Assembly: GCA_000310025.1 (NCBI GenBank)
Contig: FN648558.1
Span: 92,371-119,931 of the forward strand
DNA length: 27,561 bases
From: Ectocarpus siliculosus
Lineage: Eukaryota > Sar > Phaeophyceae > Ectocarpales > Ectocarpaceae
Direction of reading: 5' to 3'
The position numbers were made by a program, and so were the translations under genes. Below the pieces are notes generated by a model that was not told the DNA's origin, did no database searches, and worked only from the letters and a program-made list of their open reading frames with translations. Positions 10,581 to 19,450 of this stretch are shown here, one piece after another (position 1 is the stretch's first letter; every line of letters begins with the position of its first letter).

Positions 10581-10925
10581 ACCAACCGACCCATACCCGC
10601 CGCCCCCAACGATGAATCGTGTCAAGTACAGACGGCTTGTGATACAGGTGGACGCCGATTCGTGGTGCAGAAATGGCGTCTCAGGTAATCATGCGTTGGC
10701 GGTATTGCTTTCTAGCACCAACCAGTCTACGCACTCAGCAACGTTTGACGCACCAGCCAAAGGTCGCCTACCTTGGTTCATTTATGGTCCCATGGGAGTC
10801 TACTCACGAACTCACGAACTCACGAACGAATGTCTCTGGTGCATGTACCTTTCCCCATCACGTGGTTCGCACATAGTGCCGTAAGGCGGGGTGGACGAAA
10901 CCGCACGGCTACAGTTCCGGGAAAG

Positions 10926-11129
10926 ATGCCAACCGGAGCTGACAAGAAAGATCAAGACCACGATCACTGGCGTAAAAGGGAGGCGGTGTGGGGAGGCTGG
11001 GGTGATCAGGAAGCTTATGACAAAAAGATGGCCGAGACGAAGGAGAAGCGCGACGCCGCGCGTGAGGTGCACGAGGCCAACCAGAAGAAAATACAGGAGG
11101 ATTTATTGTGTCATAGCAAAACTTTGTAG
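10926..11129 (+). CDS. Possible small charged protein or exon, 67 codons
   Basis: The open frame starts MPTGADKKDQDHDHWRKREA and continues as a Lys/Glu/Arg/Ala-rich amphipathic helix (KKMAETKEKRDAAREVHEAN) before a stop at 11127-11129. AAG precedes the ATG, an acceptable eukaryotic start context, and an acceptor-like CGGCTACAG lies just upstream, so it could be an exon. The sharp change from repeat-derived composition to a charged helix is the only coding sign. No family recognised, no transmembrane segment. The trinucleotide-rich tract (GTC/GTT) begins immediately after. Confidence 0.3.
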   Translation: MPTGADKKDQDHDHWRKREAVWGGWGDQEAYDKKMAETKEKRDAAREVHEANQKKIQEDLLCHSKTL

Positions 11130-11130
11130 G

Positions 11131-11170
11131 CCGTCGTTGTCGTTGCCGTCGTCGTTGTTGTTGTCGCCCC
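11131..11170 (+). repeat. GTC/GTT trinucleotide tract
   Basis: Imperfect run of GTCGTTGTCGTTGCCGTCG-type triplets directly downstream of the small ORF. Confidence 0.7.
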
Positions 11171-11207
11171 TTTTCAAAAACGCGCTGTTCGATTTCAGCC
11201 TCCGGCT

Positions 11208-11772
11208 CTTTCGCGAGGAGGGGGACCAAGACACACAAGGTACTGCGCGCCGTGTCTCGCGCCCATCAGCGCGCAGCGGGGCCGCGACAGTGGCGCAGTG
11301 TGCGTGAGGAGGTGGCGGCGCAACCGGTTGCGGTACACAAAGAATAGGTCAAATCGTCTTTTGGGGGGGCTGCTGCTGTGTGCAGCTGCTGTGTGCAGCT
11401 GCTGTAGTCTGTCTGTTATAGAAACTTCGCGGCTACCAAACAATCCAGTGCTTTTTCCTTTCGCGTCCAGGAAGACCGAGGCGCAAAAGACACTGTCCGC
11501 CGCGTCTCGCGCCCAGCGCCGCCGCGGTCATGGCACGGTGAGTCTGCGGGGGTGGCGCCACAACCGGCTGTGCGGTCCACAAAAAAAAAGGTGAAATCGT
11601 TTTTTTTGGGGTGCGCTGCTGTGCTGTGCCGTTGAGGTCTCTGTCTTACAACAACCTCACGGCTACCAATCCAGCGCTCTCCTTTCGCGCGGAGAGAGAC
11701 CGAGGCACGCAAGGTGCGGCACGACGTGTCTCGCGCCCAGAGCGGCCGCGGTGGTGGCGCATGGGTGACACA
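11208..11772 (+). repeat. Degenerate tandem array, ~250 and ~224 bp units plus a partial third
   Basis: Units begin at CTTTCGCG at 11208, 11458 and 11682. Each then has a GACC(A/G)AG(A/G)C segment and GTCTCGCGCCCA, and the first two go on to a GGCGCAACCGG-like block, a (G/T)-rich run with GCTGCTG, and a GCGGCTACCAA/ACGGCTACCAA block. The third unit stops after its GGTGGTGGCGCATGGG segment. Unit 1 also contains a smaller tandem duplication of GTGTGCAGCTGCT. No reading frame is conserved between units, so it is not coding. Confidence 0.7.
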
Positions 11773-11822
11773 GCAGTAGTAGCAGTCAGAAGGATGTTCG
11801 CAGGAAAGCATGTATGTACGGT

Positions 11823-11893
11823 TGCCCCGGTGGTCTTCTAGTTGGTAGCCTCGTAACCTTCTAGAGGCCAGGGATTCAAATCCCGGCGTAAGC
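11823..11893 (+). repeat. tRNA-like sequence (possible SINE head or tRNA pseudogene)
   Basis: GCCCCGGTGGTC opens the stretch. An A-box-like GGTCTTCTAGTTGGTAGC follows, then a B-box-like GGATTCAAATCCCGG about 35 bases on, a spacing normal for RNA polymerase III promoters. The acceptor stem does not pair properly and the T stem carries a mismatch, so it is not a working tRNA. A T-run (CTTTTTTCTT) follows at about 11897. Confidence 0.4.
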
Positions 11894-11929
11894 GAGCTTT
11901 TTTCTTGCAAAGTGAGTTTTTCTCTCGCT

Positions 11930-12150
11930 TCCGCTCCTGGCCTAGTGGATAGCGCTAGTTCGTGTGTACACAGAGGAAAGAGAGTGCTGAACTCTTCTCG
12001 CATTAAAAATCGTAGGCAAAGTACCGCAGAAGGGGAGGGTAGAGAGGGGCTCTTCTGTGAGACCACGGGTTGGAGTAAACGGCGCTAGTGCTGTGAACGC
12101 TGATTTGAAGTGAAGACAAAAAAAAAATAATAATACTGCTGCTGCCAACT
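11930..12150 (+). repeat. Second tRNA-like A-box region, possible SINE tail
   Basis: CTCCTGGCCTAGTGGATAGCGC (11934-11955) is close to the canonical A-box of an elongator tRNA. A weak B-box-like GGGTTGGAGTAAAC lies about 125 bases later, and an A-run plus TAATAATA occurs at about 12117-12133. This resembles a tRNA-derived SINE, possibly a second unit in tandem with the tRNA-like stretch just upstream. Confidence 0.35.
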
Positions 12151-12189
12151 GCTGCTGCTGTACTACTGTAGTCTTCTAACAATTACAGT

Positions 12190-12935
12190 TTAAGTTTTTT
12201 TCTCTGAGAACGCTTCATTTCGCCTCTTTCGGCTTCTGTGAGCGCTCTATTCCGATCTTTTTGGGCTCTCACAGAGCAGCATTTCCTCTGGAAATTTGGC
12301 ACTTTGGTGGACTTTCCCCTCTTGTCTTCCACTTTTATCTCTCTCGCCTGCTGCTGTCGCCCCGCTCTGTAGTACCATCATACCACGCATTCCACTCGAA
12401 GTACGGCCCTCTCCTCTGTGTGTGCCTCCTTCTCCTCCGTTCCTCCGTCTCTCCATGTCTCTGACGGTCTGTCTATCCACATTCTCTTTTCATTTTCGCC
12501 TTCTCTCTTGACCGCTCTCGCGTCGGAATGGTCTGTTGTTTGTGCCGATGCCGTGTGCTACTGCGGGCTCTCACAGAGCAGCATTTATTTCCTCTGAAAA
12601 TTTGGCACTTTGGTGGACTTTCCCCTTTTATCTCCCGCTTTTATCTCTCTCGCCGGCTGCTGTCACCCCTCTCTGTACCATCATACCACGCATTCCACTC
12701 GAAGTACGGCCCTCTCTGTGTGTGCCTCCTTCTCCTCCGTTCCCCCGCTTCTCCATGTCTCTGACGGTCTGTCTATCCACATTCTCTTTTCATTTTCGCC
12801 TTCTCTCTTGACCGCTCTCGTGTCTCGTAATGGTCTGTTGTTTGTTCCGATTCCGTGTGCTACTAGTCTCCTACTGCTGTACATTTTTTTATTCTTCTGA
12901 CACCTCACACGGTGTGCACTCACCTCCAATCACCT
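12190..12935 (+). repeat. Right arm of the dispersed inverted repeat, with internal duplication
   Basis: Inverted partner of 1-515. This copy contains the core unit twice (about 12263-12564 and 12565-12850), each running from GGCTCTCACAGAGCAGCATT through CACTCGAAGTACGGCCCTCT to GGTCTGTTGTTTGT. The left arm has one unit. A further fragment (GTCGGAATGGTCTGTTGTTT) recurs at about 13027. ORFs on both strands repeat with the unit and are not genes. Confidence 0.8.
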
Positions 12936-13025
12936 TGTACCGTATTCTCTCTCTCTCTCCTCTCGGTGTGTGTGTGTGTCTTACTCTGTCTCTCTCCTCT
13001 CGGTGTGTGAGTGAGTGTGTCTGTG
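12936..13025 (+). repeat. CT/GT microsatellite, duplicated
   Basis: TCTCTCTCCTCTCGGTGTGTG occurs twice, at about 12950 and 12990, with GT and CT runs between. Low-complexity DNA. Confidence 0.7.
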
Positions 13026-13065
13026 CGTCGGAATGGTCTGTTGTTTGTTCCGATTCCGGCAACAG

Positions 13066-14490
13066 TGTTGTTGAGTGCTCGGTTCTGATAATGCCTTCTA
13101 AAAAGGGGTATTGTTCACGCAACACAAAAAAAACGTTTTTTTTCACGGAACGGTGAAAAGAAGATCCGATTTTTTTTCGCTTGTTCTATTCGTGATGGCA
13201 TCTCGAAAAGTACGTTTCCTTTCCTGAATAAACGTTTTGCTCGACACACAACAGGTTGACATGGTATTGCTCACCATAGAGCCGCGGTGAAAGCGCAATG
13301 AGCAGCAACCGACACAGAGGACAACACACTAAGAAAGATCCCGTCCACCTGGCCTGCTGCTTTCAGTTTTCAGCAACAACAACAGGCGCAGGGCAGAGTG
13401 CCGCCACCTGGGTGTTGCTTGCGATTTTTTCAGTTTGCCAGCTCATCTTTCACGGTTGCGACTCCCATCTTTGACCTCCACCTGCCCAAAGGCAGACGAG
13501 CTCAACAATCATGGTGCGGCAGCCGCGCTGACGGCCAGCATCATATAGATAGATTGCCAATCCGAAAGAATTAGCGTTTTCGCCCATGAACAGGCGGTTC
13601 GCCCAGTTCAGTTGCCGGGAGTGCATGGGAAGCGTAGCGCCGCAAACAGCGGGGGCATGCATGTGTGTGTACCCCTTCAGCACGCGAACAGGCTGTGATA
13701 CACATCGATCGCAGTCAGTCGTCGACGGAGTCGATCGTTCCCCGTCAAACGAATCACCGCAGCACGGTCCACAGGACGCACGCGCTGCAGCTAACTCCTC
13801 ACGCTCCCACGCCGCTTGAAGCATCCCTAACTCCATCAATCACCTCCGCCTCCACCTGTGCCGCACTCCTGAGATCTGTGCCGCCCGCCTCACCACCTCA
13901 CCCTACTCACGCCGGCTTGATGTGTCACTTACGAGCATGCATGCATGGCATGTAGAGCGGCATGCTTCGGCTCACGCATATACATCTAAGATGACGCAAA
14001 AGTTGCACAATGTCGGCAGCATGCAATGCGCACCGGGTCTGCGGTGCAGTGACGTCTGTCTGACTGTCGGTCTGGCGGTCTACTGCTGTAAGTAGTTGGT
14101 TCGCCATGGTGTCGCCTACGACGGCCGAGTTGTGTGTGTTTTGGCAGATCCACGGGATGGTGCCGCGTCTGTCGGGAGGACGTCGGGAGTATCTCGGGGC
14201 GTGTAGGCCAACGAAAAATTGTTCTTTCGAACATGTTTCGAAGAAACTGAGCAAGACGAAATCGGAGCTTTTCTAAGTCAGCAGGTCTGCAGGTCTTTGG
14301 GGGCAATTCGCGAAAGCAAAAGACCAGATTCCTAAAGATCCATCGGAGTTCGGCGCTCGGGGGGATAAAGAAGACCAAGACTAGAAGACAAGAATCAGAT
14401 GTTCGCAAACACCGTAATAACTCTACTACTGCTGTGCCATCTCGTTCTGACCGCCCGCCGCCGCCCACGTAGGGGGCGACCCCGAGGTAG
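13066..14490. other. About 1.4 kb without a supported gene
   Basis: A 129-codon minus-strand ORF (13450-13839) includes NWANRLFMGENANSFGLAIY and ends near a donor-like GGGCAG|GTGGAG, so it could be an orphan exon. I recognise no family and find no partner exon. Other ORFs (13925-14498, minus) have no motif. Homopolymer A and T runs occur at about 13122-13142. Confidence 0.35.
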
Positions 14491-14506
14491 AACTGCATAC
14501 TACCTT

Positions 14507-14567
14507 ATTATGATCGATCGATCCACGGCCCCCCCTCATGATCGATCGATCCACGGCCGGCCCCCCT
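14507..14567 (+). repeat. Short tandem repeat with GATCGATCGATC palindrome
   Basis: TGATCGATCGATCCACGGCC occurs twice, starting at about 14510 and 14539, each followed by a C-run. The GATCGATCGATC core is self-complementary. Confidence 0.7.
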
Positions 14568-14943
14568 TCAGAGCTAACACGAACAACGGCGACTGAAAGA
14601 GCACCCGGGCATTTTCGAGCAAGAGCTTGAAGACGGTGCACACATACCGAGGCTAAGTCCGCCGTGAAAAGAGGAGCTACACGGAGAGAGCGGTGGCGTT
14701 AAAACAAAAGGCACCGAAAGGGTCCATCAGCACGCCGAGTACAACCGCGCTTGCTTCTGAAACTGCATTAGATAAAGGTGAGTTTTTTTCTTCCAGGAGC
14801 CCCTCTGACGCGAGCGCGCGCCGCAAACAGATGGGAAGATTAGCGGTGTACAAGGTGAGCCGCACACGGCAAACACGGGTAAGGTCGGCACGTGGCCTGT
14901 CTCTGCCGGCCCCTGGTGCTTTGTATAATTAAAATTGTTTCAA

Positions 14944-15016
14944 CGTGTATTGCGGGCTTCGCCCGCGTAATTTAACTCCTAGACTAAAAGCTCTGTCCCG
15001 GTACAATTAAAATTTG
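14944..15016 (+). repeat. ~70 bp direct repeat with GC hairpin, copy 1
   Basis: Same-strand partner of 17860-17927. Both begin CGTGTATTGCGGGCTT and contain GCGGGC...GCCCGC (a 6-bp hairpin with a 3-base loop), GCGTAATT, ACTCCT, AAAAGCTCTGTC and CGGTACAA. This copy abuts the outer edge of the large inverted-repeat element. Confidence 0.8.
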
Positions 15017-15022
15017 TCGAAC

Positions 15023-15592
15023 ACCCATGTTTATGGTCGCCAAATCTTTAAAAAATAACTTCAAATGTTGTCAAACATTTGCGCGCTAATATCTGCCTCT
15101 GAGGAACATTTGAGGAACATTTGAGGACCGTTTTTATGGGCAAAAAAAATCTTTATCGTGTGGTTTTCTTGAACTGCATCGCACGTGCGGCGGGAATCAA
15201 TCGTGGTCTACTGCTACCAAACGATTCGTGACAGACAAACCACAATTGCGTCATGGAAACTGAATGTAACGAGCTCGCAAAGGGCTCCCCACAACCCTTG
15301 ATGCACTGAGCTGATGCTGTGCCCGCCAATATGTGGCGATAGCGCACCGGGCGTGCGAGAAAAAATGTTCTCGGTGTCAAAAAGAGACCAAAACGTGCGT
15401 CAGCGCTTCCGAACGGCAAAAAGTCGGCCGCTTGAGAGGACACGTGAGTACAAAACTATCCAGCCCTCGTCCTCTAGACCATCGATTAATGTTTTTGTCT
15501 TCTTGGGGTGTCTTCTCCATCAACGACTCTCATCCGGTTGTGCGTGGGTTGGCAGTGGCCGCGCTCAGCCGGCAGGGAGGCACATCGTTGTG
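15023..15592 (+). repeat. Left arm of a large inverted-repeat element
   Basis: The outer end ACCCATGTTTATGGTCGCCA pairs with the reverse complement of 17038-17057. A second strong block (about 15405-15592, including GTGTCTTCTCCATCAACGAC and GGCAGGGAGGC) pairs with about 16452-16640. The stretch between (about 15150-15400) pairs poorly, so the arms have diverged or carry different insertions. No transposase ORF. Long inverted repeats of this kind are typical of Mutator-like or foldback elements; no flanking duplication could be recognised. Confidence 0.6.
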
Positions 15593-15601
15593 TGCGCAAA
15601 G

Positions 15602-16366
15602 TTGTGGACTAGTGTTGGATATCGTATCGATTTTTTCGAAATATCGTATCGATTTATCGTATCCATATCGGATATCGAAAACATTTGAACTTTTCGATAT
15701 TTCGATATTTCCATATCGATACGATAAATCGATAAATATTCCACGGAACCCCTGATGTTCCACACGGAACCCCCACAGCTGCACACCACACAGCACACAG
15801 CAGCTGCACGCAGTGAAATGCGCGCATTTAACAAAGTAGCTGCAGCTACTATCCATTTATCTCTCATTATTGTGCCTTTTATCTCTCATTGTTGTGAGAG
15901 CTTCGCTTTTCTGCGACAAGCAAGCTTGCTTTCTGTGTTGTTGCGGCGTGCGATACCGCTGAGCTTTCTTGAGCAGCAGTGTAGAACAATCAACTGATGA
16001 ATATGATTTTCATTTCTCGGTGAAGATGTAGATAGACTAATACCCACATACATACAAGAATTGTTTGTTCAAGCAGCTGGCTGTACACTGACAACAGGTT
16101 TCGGAGGCCTATTTGCGGGTAATTTTGATGGGAAATGGAGCGAAATTGCTCCAATTTTTTTGCCTCCGCCGGCGCCTCCAGCGGGGCCCCCTCACCAGCC
16201 GGGGGGGGCCGCTTGGGCTCGCACAGCGAGCTTCCGCGCCTTCGCACGTCAGCTCACTGTGCTCGCCGGCTCGCTTTAATATCGATACCGATATCGATAT
16301 CGAACACTTCACGGGCGATATCGTATCGAATCTATTACTGAATCGATATCCAACACTATTGTGGAC
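15602..16366. mobile_element. 749 bp hAT-like non-autonomous transposon with 8-bp target-site duplication
   Basis: The element spans 15610-16358. Its ends are perfect 15-bp inverted repeats, TAGTGTTGGATATCG and CGATATCCAACACTA. It is flanked by identical 8-bp direct repeats TTGTGGAC at 15602-15609 and 16359-16366. An 8-bp duplication and a TAGTG-type end are hallmarks of the hAT superfamily. Sub-terminal regions are packed with ATCGATA/ATATCGAT motifs on both sides (15621-15738 and 16281-16350). The middle has no transposase-sized frame, so it is non-autonomous. It sits between the arms of the larger inverted-repeat element and so inserted into it. Confidence 0.85.
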
Positions 16367-16451
16367 ACAACGTTTTTTTCGGTCTATTTTATCACTTGAA
16401 TATAGAGGGCTTGTTCCTCCGTCCCAAAAAAGACTTTTTCAACACATCGAG

Positions 16452-17057
16452 TTCACAGCGACGCGCCTCCCTGCCTGTTGAGTACGTCCACTGCTGAACC
16501 ACGCACACCCGGATGAGAGCCGTTGATGGAGAAGACACCCAAGAAAACAAAACATGAATCGATGGTCTAGAGGGCGAGAGCTGGATAGTTTGTACTCACC
16601 TCTCCTCTTAAGCAGCCGACAGTTTGCCGTTCGGAGACACAAACCACGCTTTCTCCGTGCCCTCCAAACCACCCCTGTCTGTTTGTTTTTTTGTGCCCGC
16701 TTGAGGAGCTCCCGCCATGTATCAGCCGGCAAAACATTGACACGGTGACTCTAGTGTTGTCCGGACCCCTCTATGAGCTTGCTACGTTGAGTGTGCGCTG
16801 CGCTGTGGTTGGTGTTTAGGACGGAAGGGGCGGTCGGCTGCTAATCTCGCCGTTCTTGGGAAACATTTTCGCGACCTGCCCCATTTCAAAATGTTTGAGA
16901 ATATTTTGTCAAACGAGCGACTTTTGCCCCCATTTCAAAATGTTTGAGAATATTTTGCCGAAGATTTTCTCCCATAAACAGTGAAACAAAATCTTTATCC
17001 GCAAATGTTTGAAAATATAAACATTTTCGCAAAGATTTGGCAACCATAAACATGGGT
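16452..17057 (-). repeat. Right arm of the large inverted-repeat element
   Basis: Inverted partner of 15023-15592. It also contains a 49-base-period direct duplication of CCCCATTTCAAAATGTTTGA followed by GAATATTTTG, at 16879-16908 and 16928-16957. Just outside it, CTTGGCG occurs three times between 17097 and 17146. Confidence 0.6.
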
Positions 17058-17859
17058 CTAATTCGGCAGCAAAAAAAGCCACCGGGACAGATTTAACTTG
17101 GCGTCCGCCAATCAGCTGTCTCCCTTTAACTTGGCGCCTACTTGGCGTCTTGTCTATTTTCTAGAAATTTAGGTAATTTCGCCGCTTTTTCTTCTGTGCG
17201 CACCGCATTCGAAACAACCAGTTCAGAGACCGACACACATCAGGCGGGACCCTGGGCGCTGCAACCGGCGCATACCAGATGCCAACAGCAGCAGAGACCA
17301 TTCTGGTCTCTGTGTGGACGAAGTTTCGCAATATCAATCGACACTGAGTGTACATGACGAGTGCGCAGCAGCACCCGCCAGAAGAGCTAAAGCGAGGAGA
17401 GGGAGATCGCACCAACACGCACGCACGCATCACGCGCACACACGCGAATTTTATGTGTCGAGCTACTGCAGCAATGCAGTAGTACCACACCCAGGGATCC
17501 ATGCATGATTTTATATCATCTGCACGCCCGTTCTCTCGCCAGAACACTTCAAGTAACGTGATGATGATGCTCTGTGGCATCTCCACGTTGTTTTTTTTCG
17601 CTCTCTTGCCTCCATCTAATCGCTATCTGTAGTAGGTGATTCTTTGGAGTGAGCACCCCACCCGAAGCAATCGCCATCAATCATCCATCATCCCGACGCG
17701 TCGGAATATTGACAACCCGCACGGCAGAATATCTGCACGGTGATTTATTTGCTGCCCCGGTGACGGCACCTCTGCTCTGGTGCCTCCTTCCTTTCATTGA
17801 TTCATTGAGTGAGGTGCAACATTTTGAAAGCGTTTGGCCCGAAGATGAATGGGTTTCAC
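17058..17859. other. About 0.8 kb without a supported gene
   Basis: A 141-codon minus-strand ORF (17161-17586) and a 78-codon one (17681-17917) have no recognisable motifs, and the second overlaps a repeat. Nothing else stands out. Confidence 0.4.
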
Positions 17860-17927
17860 CGTGTATTGCGGGCTTTGCCCGCGTAATTAAACTCCTAAAA
17901 GCTCTGTCTCGGTACAACTAAAAATTG
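17860..17927 (+). repeat. ~70 bp direct repeat with GC hairpin, copy 2
   Basis: Second copy of 14944-15016. It differs mainly by a T for C in the hairpin loop region (GGGCTTTGCCC) and a small deletion after ACTCCT. About 0.8 kb of unrelated sequence separates it from the right arm of the inverted-repeat element. Confidence 0.8.
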
Positions 17928-18196
17928 CCGTATAATTCCGAGCGTGTGTAGCGCGGGATCGGGTGTGAAGCTTATTTTCCAGAACCACTTTCGGAGAGTT
18001 GTTCACTACGCCGCAGCTTTGTGACATCGCTCACGCATCACCGCGATTGTTCGCGACTACACCATTGACGATTCTTCTCCCGATCCAACTTCTGTGCAGA
18101 TGGTGTAAATCGCCACTCTAGCCGCGAGAGGCGACCGTATCCCTTTCAAATATAGGTCTTGTGTCCCTCCCACCGAGCGTCATTTTTGCGAACGCG

Positions 18197-18370
18197 TGGA
18201 CCCTCTGACCTTGTGGGCGCCGATGGCGCACGAAGAGATGACGAGTTTCGCACAAACAAGATGGGGGCGCACGCTGCAAACCCGATCAAGGTCGCTTGAT
18301 TAGGTGCCCTCCCTGTTTAACCGTGACTCGTGATCCGTATATTTACGTGTTGATTGATGCCTCTTGTGGA
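18197..18370 (-). repeat. Dispersed ~180 bp repeat, copy 2
   Basis: Inverted copy of 4921-5106 with a few substitutions and small indels (the C-run before ATCTTG is shorter here). The 97-codon ORF that starts inside it (18296) is probably repeat-derived. Confidence 0.85.
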
Positions 18371-19196
18371 AAGGGTAGTGACTGTGCCGCGGATGTGAGA
18401 GCCAGCTATGACGTTGATCGAAAAAGTAATAAACCCGTCGTGTCGAACCGCGCCAAATGTTGCTGGTCAATAGATGGCGCCACGACTCACTTAGGAACCT
18501 CTTTCGCCGAGGCTCGGTTTCTTTTTTTCTTTCATCTTTTTCATCAAGGGCTCGCCTTCCCTCGTTTCAGGGGGGGAGGCTGCGCGTAAGCCACGTAGCA
18601 ATATTTGCATCTCGACGAAGCTCGTGACGGTGAACGATGAACGAACACTGTTCGCGAAGGAGCCAGCACGATGGGGATATATACGAAGTATAGTGTACAT
18701 GGTCAAATACGGAGTTAGTCTCTGCACTCTTCTTCGTCATCATGTGCATGCACGCAGCCCTCAATATGGAAAGATGCCAAAGGTGGATGGTGCTCGCGTC
18801 CGCAATGAGTTGTCTCTCGCTCTCTGTGTCGTCATCACCAGCGGTGGCAGGACAGACAGCAAAGGCCAGCTGTTGTGACACGTAGATTGACCTGCAGACA
18901 GACACCACTGATAATGCCATGCACCAGAGACTGGCTGGCTTTTTTTCTCCTTTGAGACAGGAGGAGAGTTGCGAAGTTGGATGACCCTGTGCGATATCCC
19001 CGACCCCTGTGACTAAACCCAACTAAATCATTTTAAACTAGCTTCTTTATCGCATACGGGTGCACTATCCCCGGCCTGTGCGATATCCCTGCCCTGTGCG
19101 TTCTCCCGCACTATTACGGTTTTCATGTGAGCCCTGTGCACTGAAATTTAACACAGACTGTACAGAACGTTACACAGTGCGCATCAGGCATCATCC
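18371..19196. other. About 0.8 kb without a supported gene
   Basis: A 151-codon minus-strand ORF (18567-19022) has no recognised domain. CCTGTGCGATATCCC occurs at about 18986 and 19075, with related CCCTGTGC units nearby (19094, 19132), a loose local repeat. Confidence 0.4.
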
Positions 19197-19450
19197 ATCG
19201 GCTTTAATTTTACGTAATATTCCACGGTGCAAAATTCCATCGCCGTGGAACTCTGTAGAAACCCCTTCAACTCCATGGATGGATGTCCATAATGTTCCAT
19301 GGTGTTCAATGGACCACCGTAGAACTCCATGGCATGCCGCGGCGGCCCGTAGCACATACTCATGGTTACCCCACGGACGTTCTTGGGGCTCCGTGGTACT
19401 CCATGGAACTGTTGTGGGTCTCCATGGGGTTCCATCGGTTTCCATGGAAG
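19197..19450. repeat. Second CCATGG-rich block
   Basis: Six CCATGG palindromes start at 19273, 19297, 19327, 19401, 19422 and 19442, most as (C/T)TCCATGG, amid near-matches (CCGTGG, TCATGG, CCACGG). It is analogous to the 1565-1770 block, but the typical unit is TTCCATGGNN instead of CCCATGGGAAG. ORFs on both strands across it are artefacts of the near-palindromic unit. Confidence 0.8.

Noticed and set aside
11823-11893. Functional tRNA gene
   Set aside because: Box-like motifs are present but the acceptor stem fails to pair and the T stem is mismatched.
11416-12066. 216-codon minus-strand ORF
   Set aside because: It spans the tandem array and tRNA-like sequence; frame is not conserved between array units.
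13450-13839. 129-codon minus-strand ORF that might be an exon
   Set aside because: Some stretches look protein-like and a donor-like site is near its end, but there is no recognisable family or partner exon.
14693-14932. Open frame with GTGAGTTTTTTTCTTCCAG inside, suggesting a tiny intron
   Set aside because: The intervening 19 bases are too short to be a spliceosomal intron, the frame begins at GTG, and there is no homologous motif.
18567-19022. 151-codon minus-strand ORF
   Set aside because: No domain, ordinary chance-length for stop-poor DNA, and no splice context linking it to another exon.
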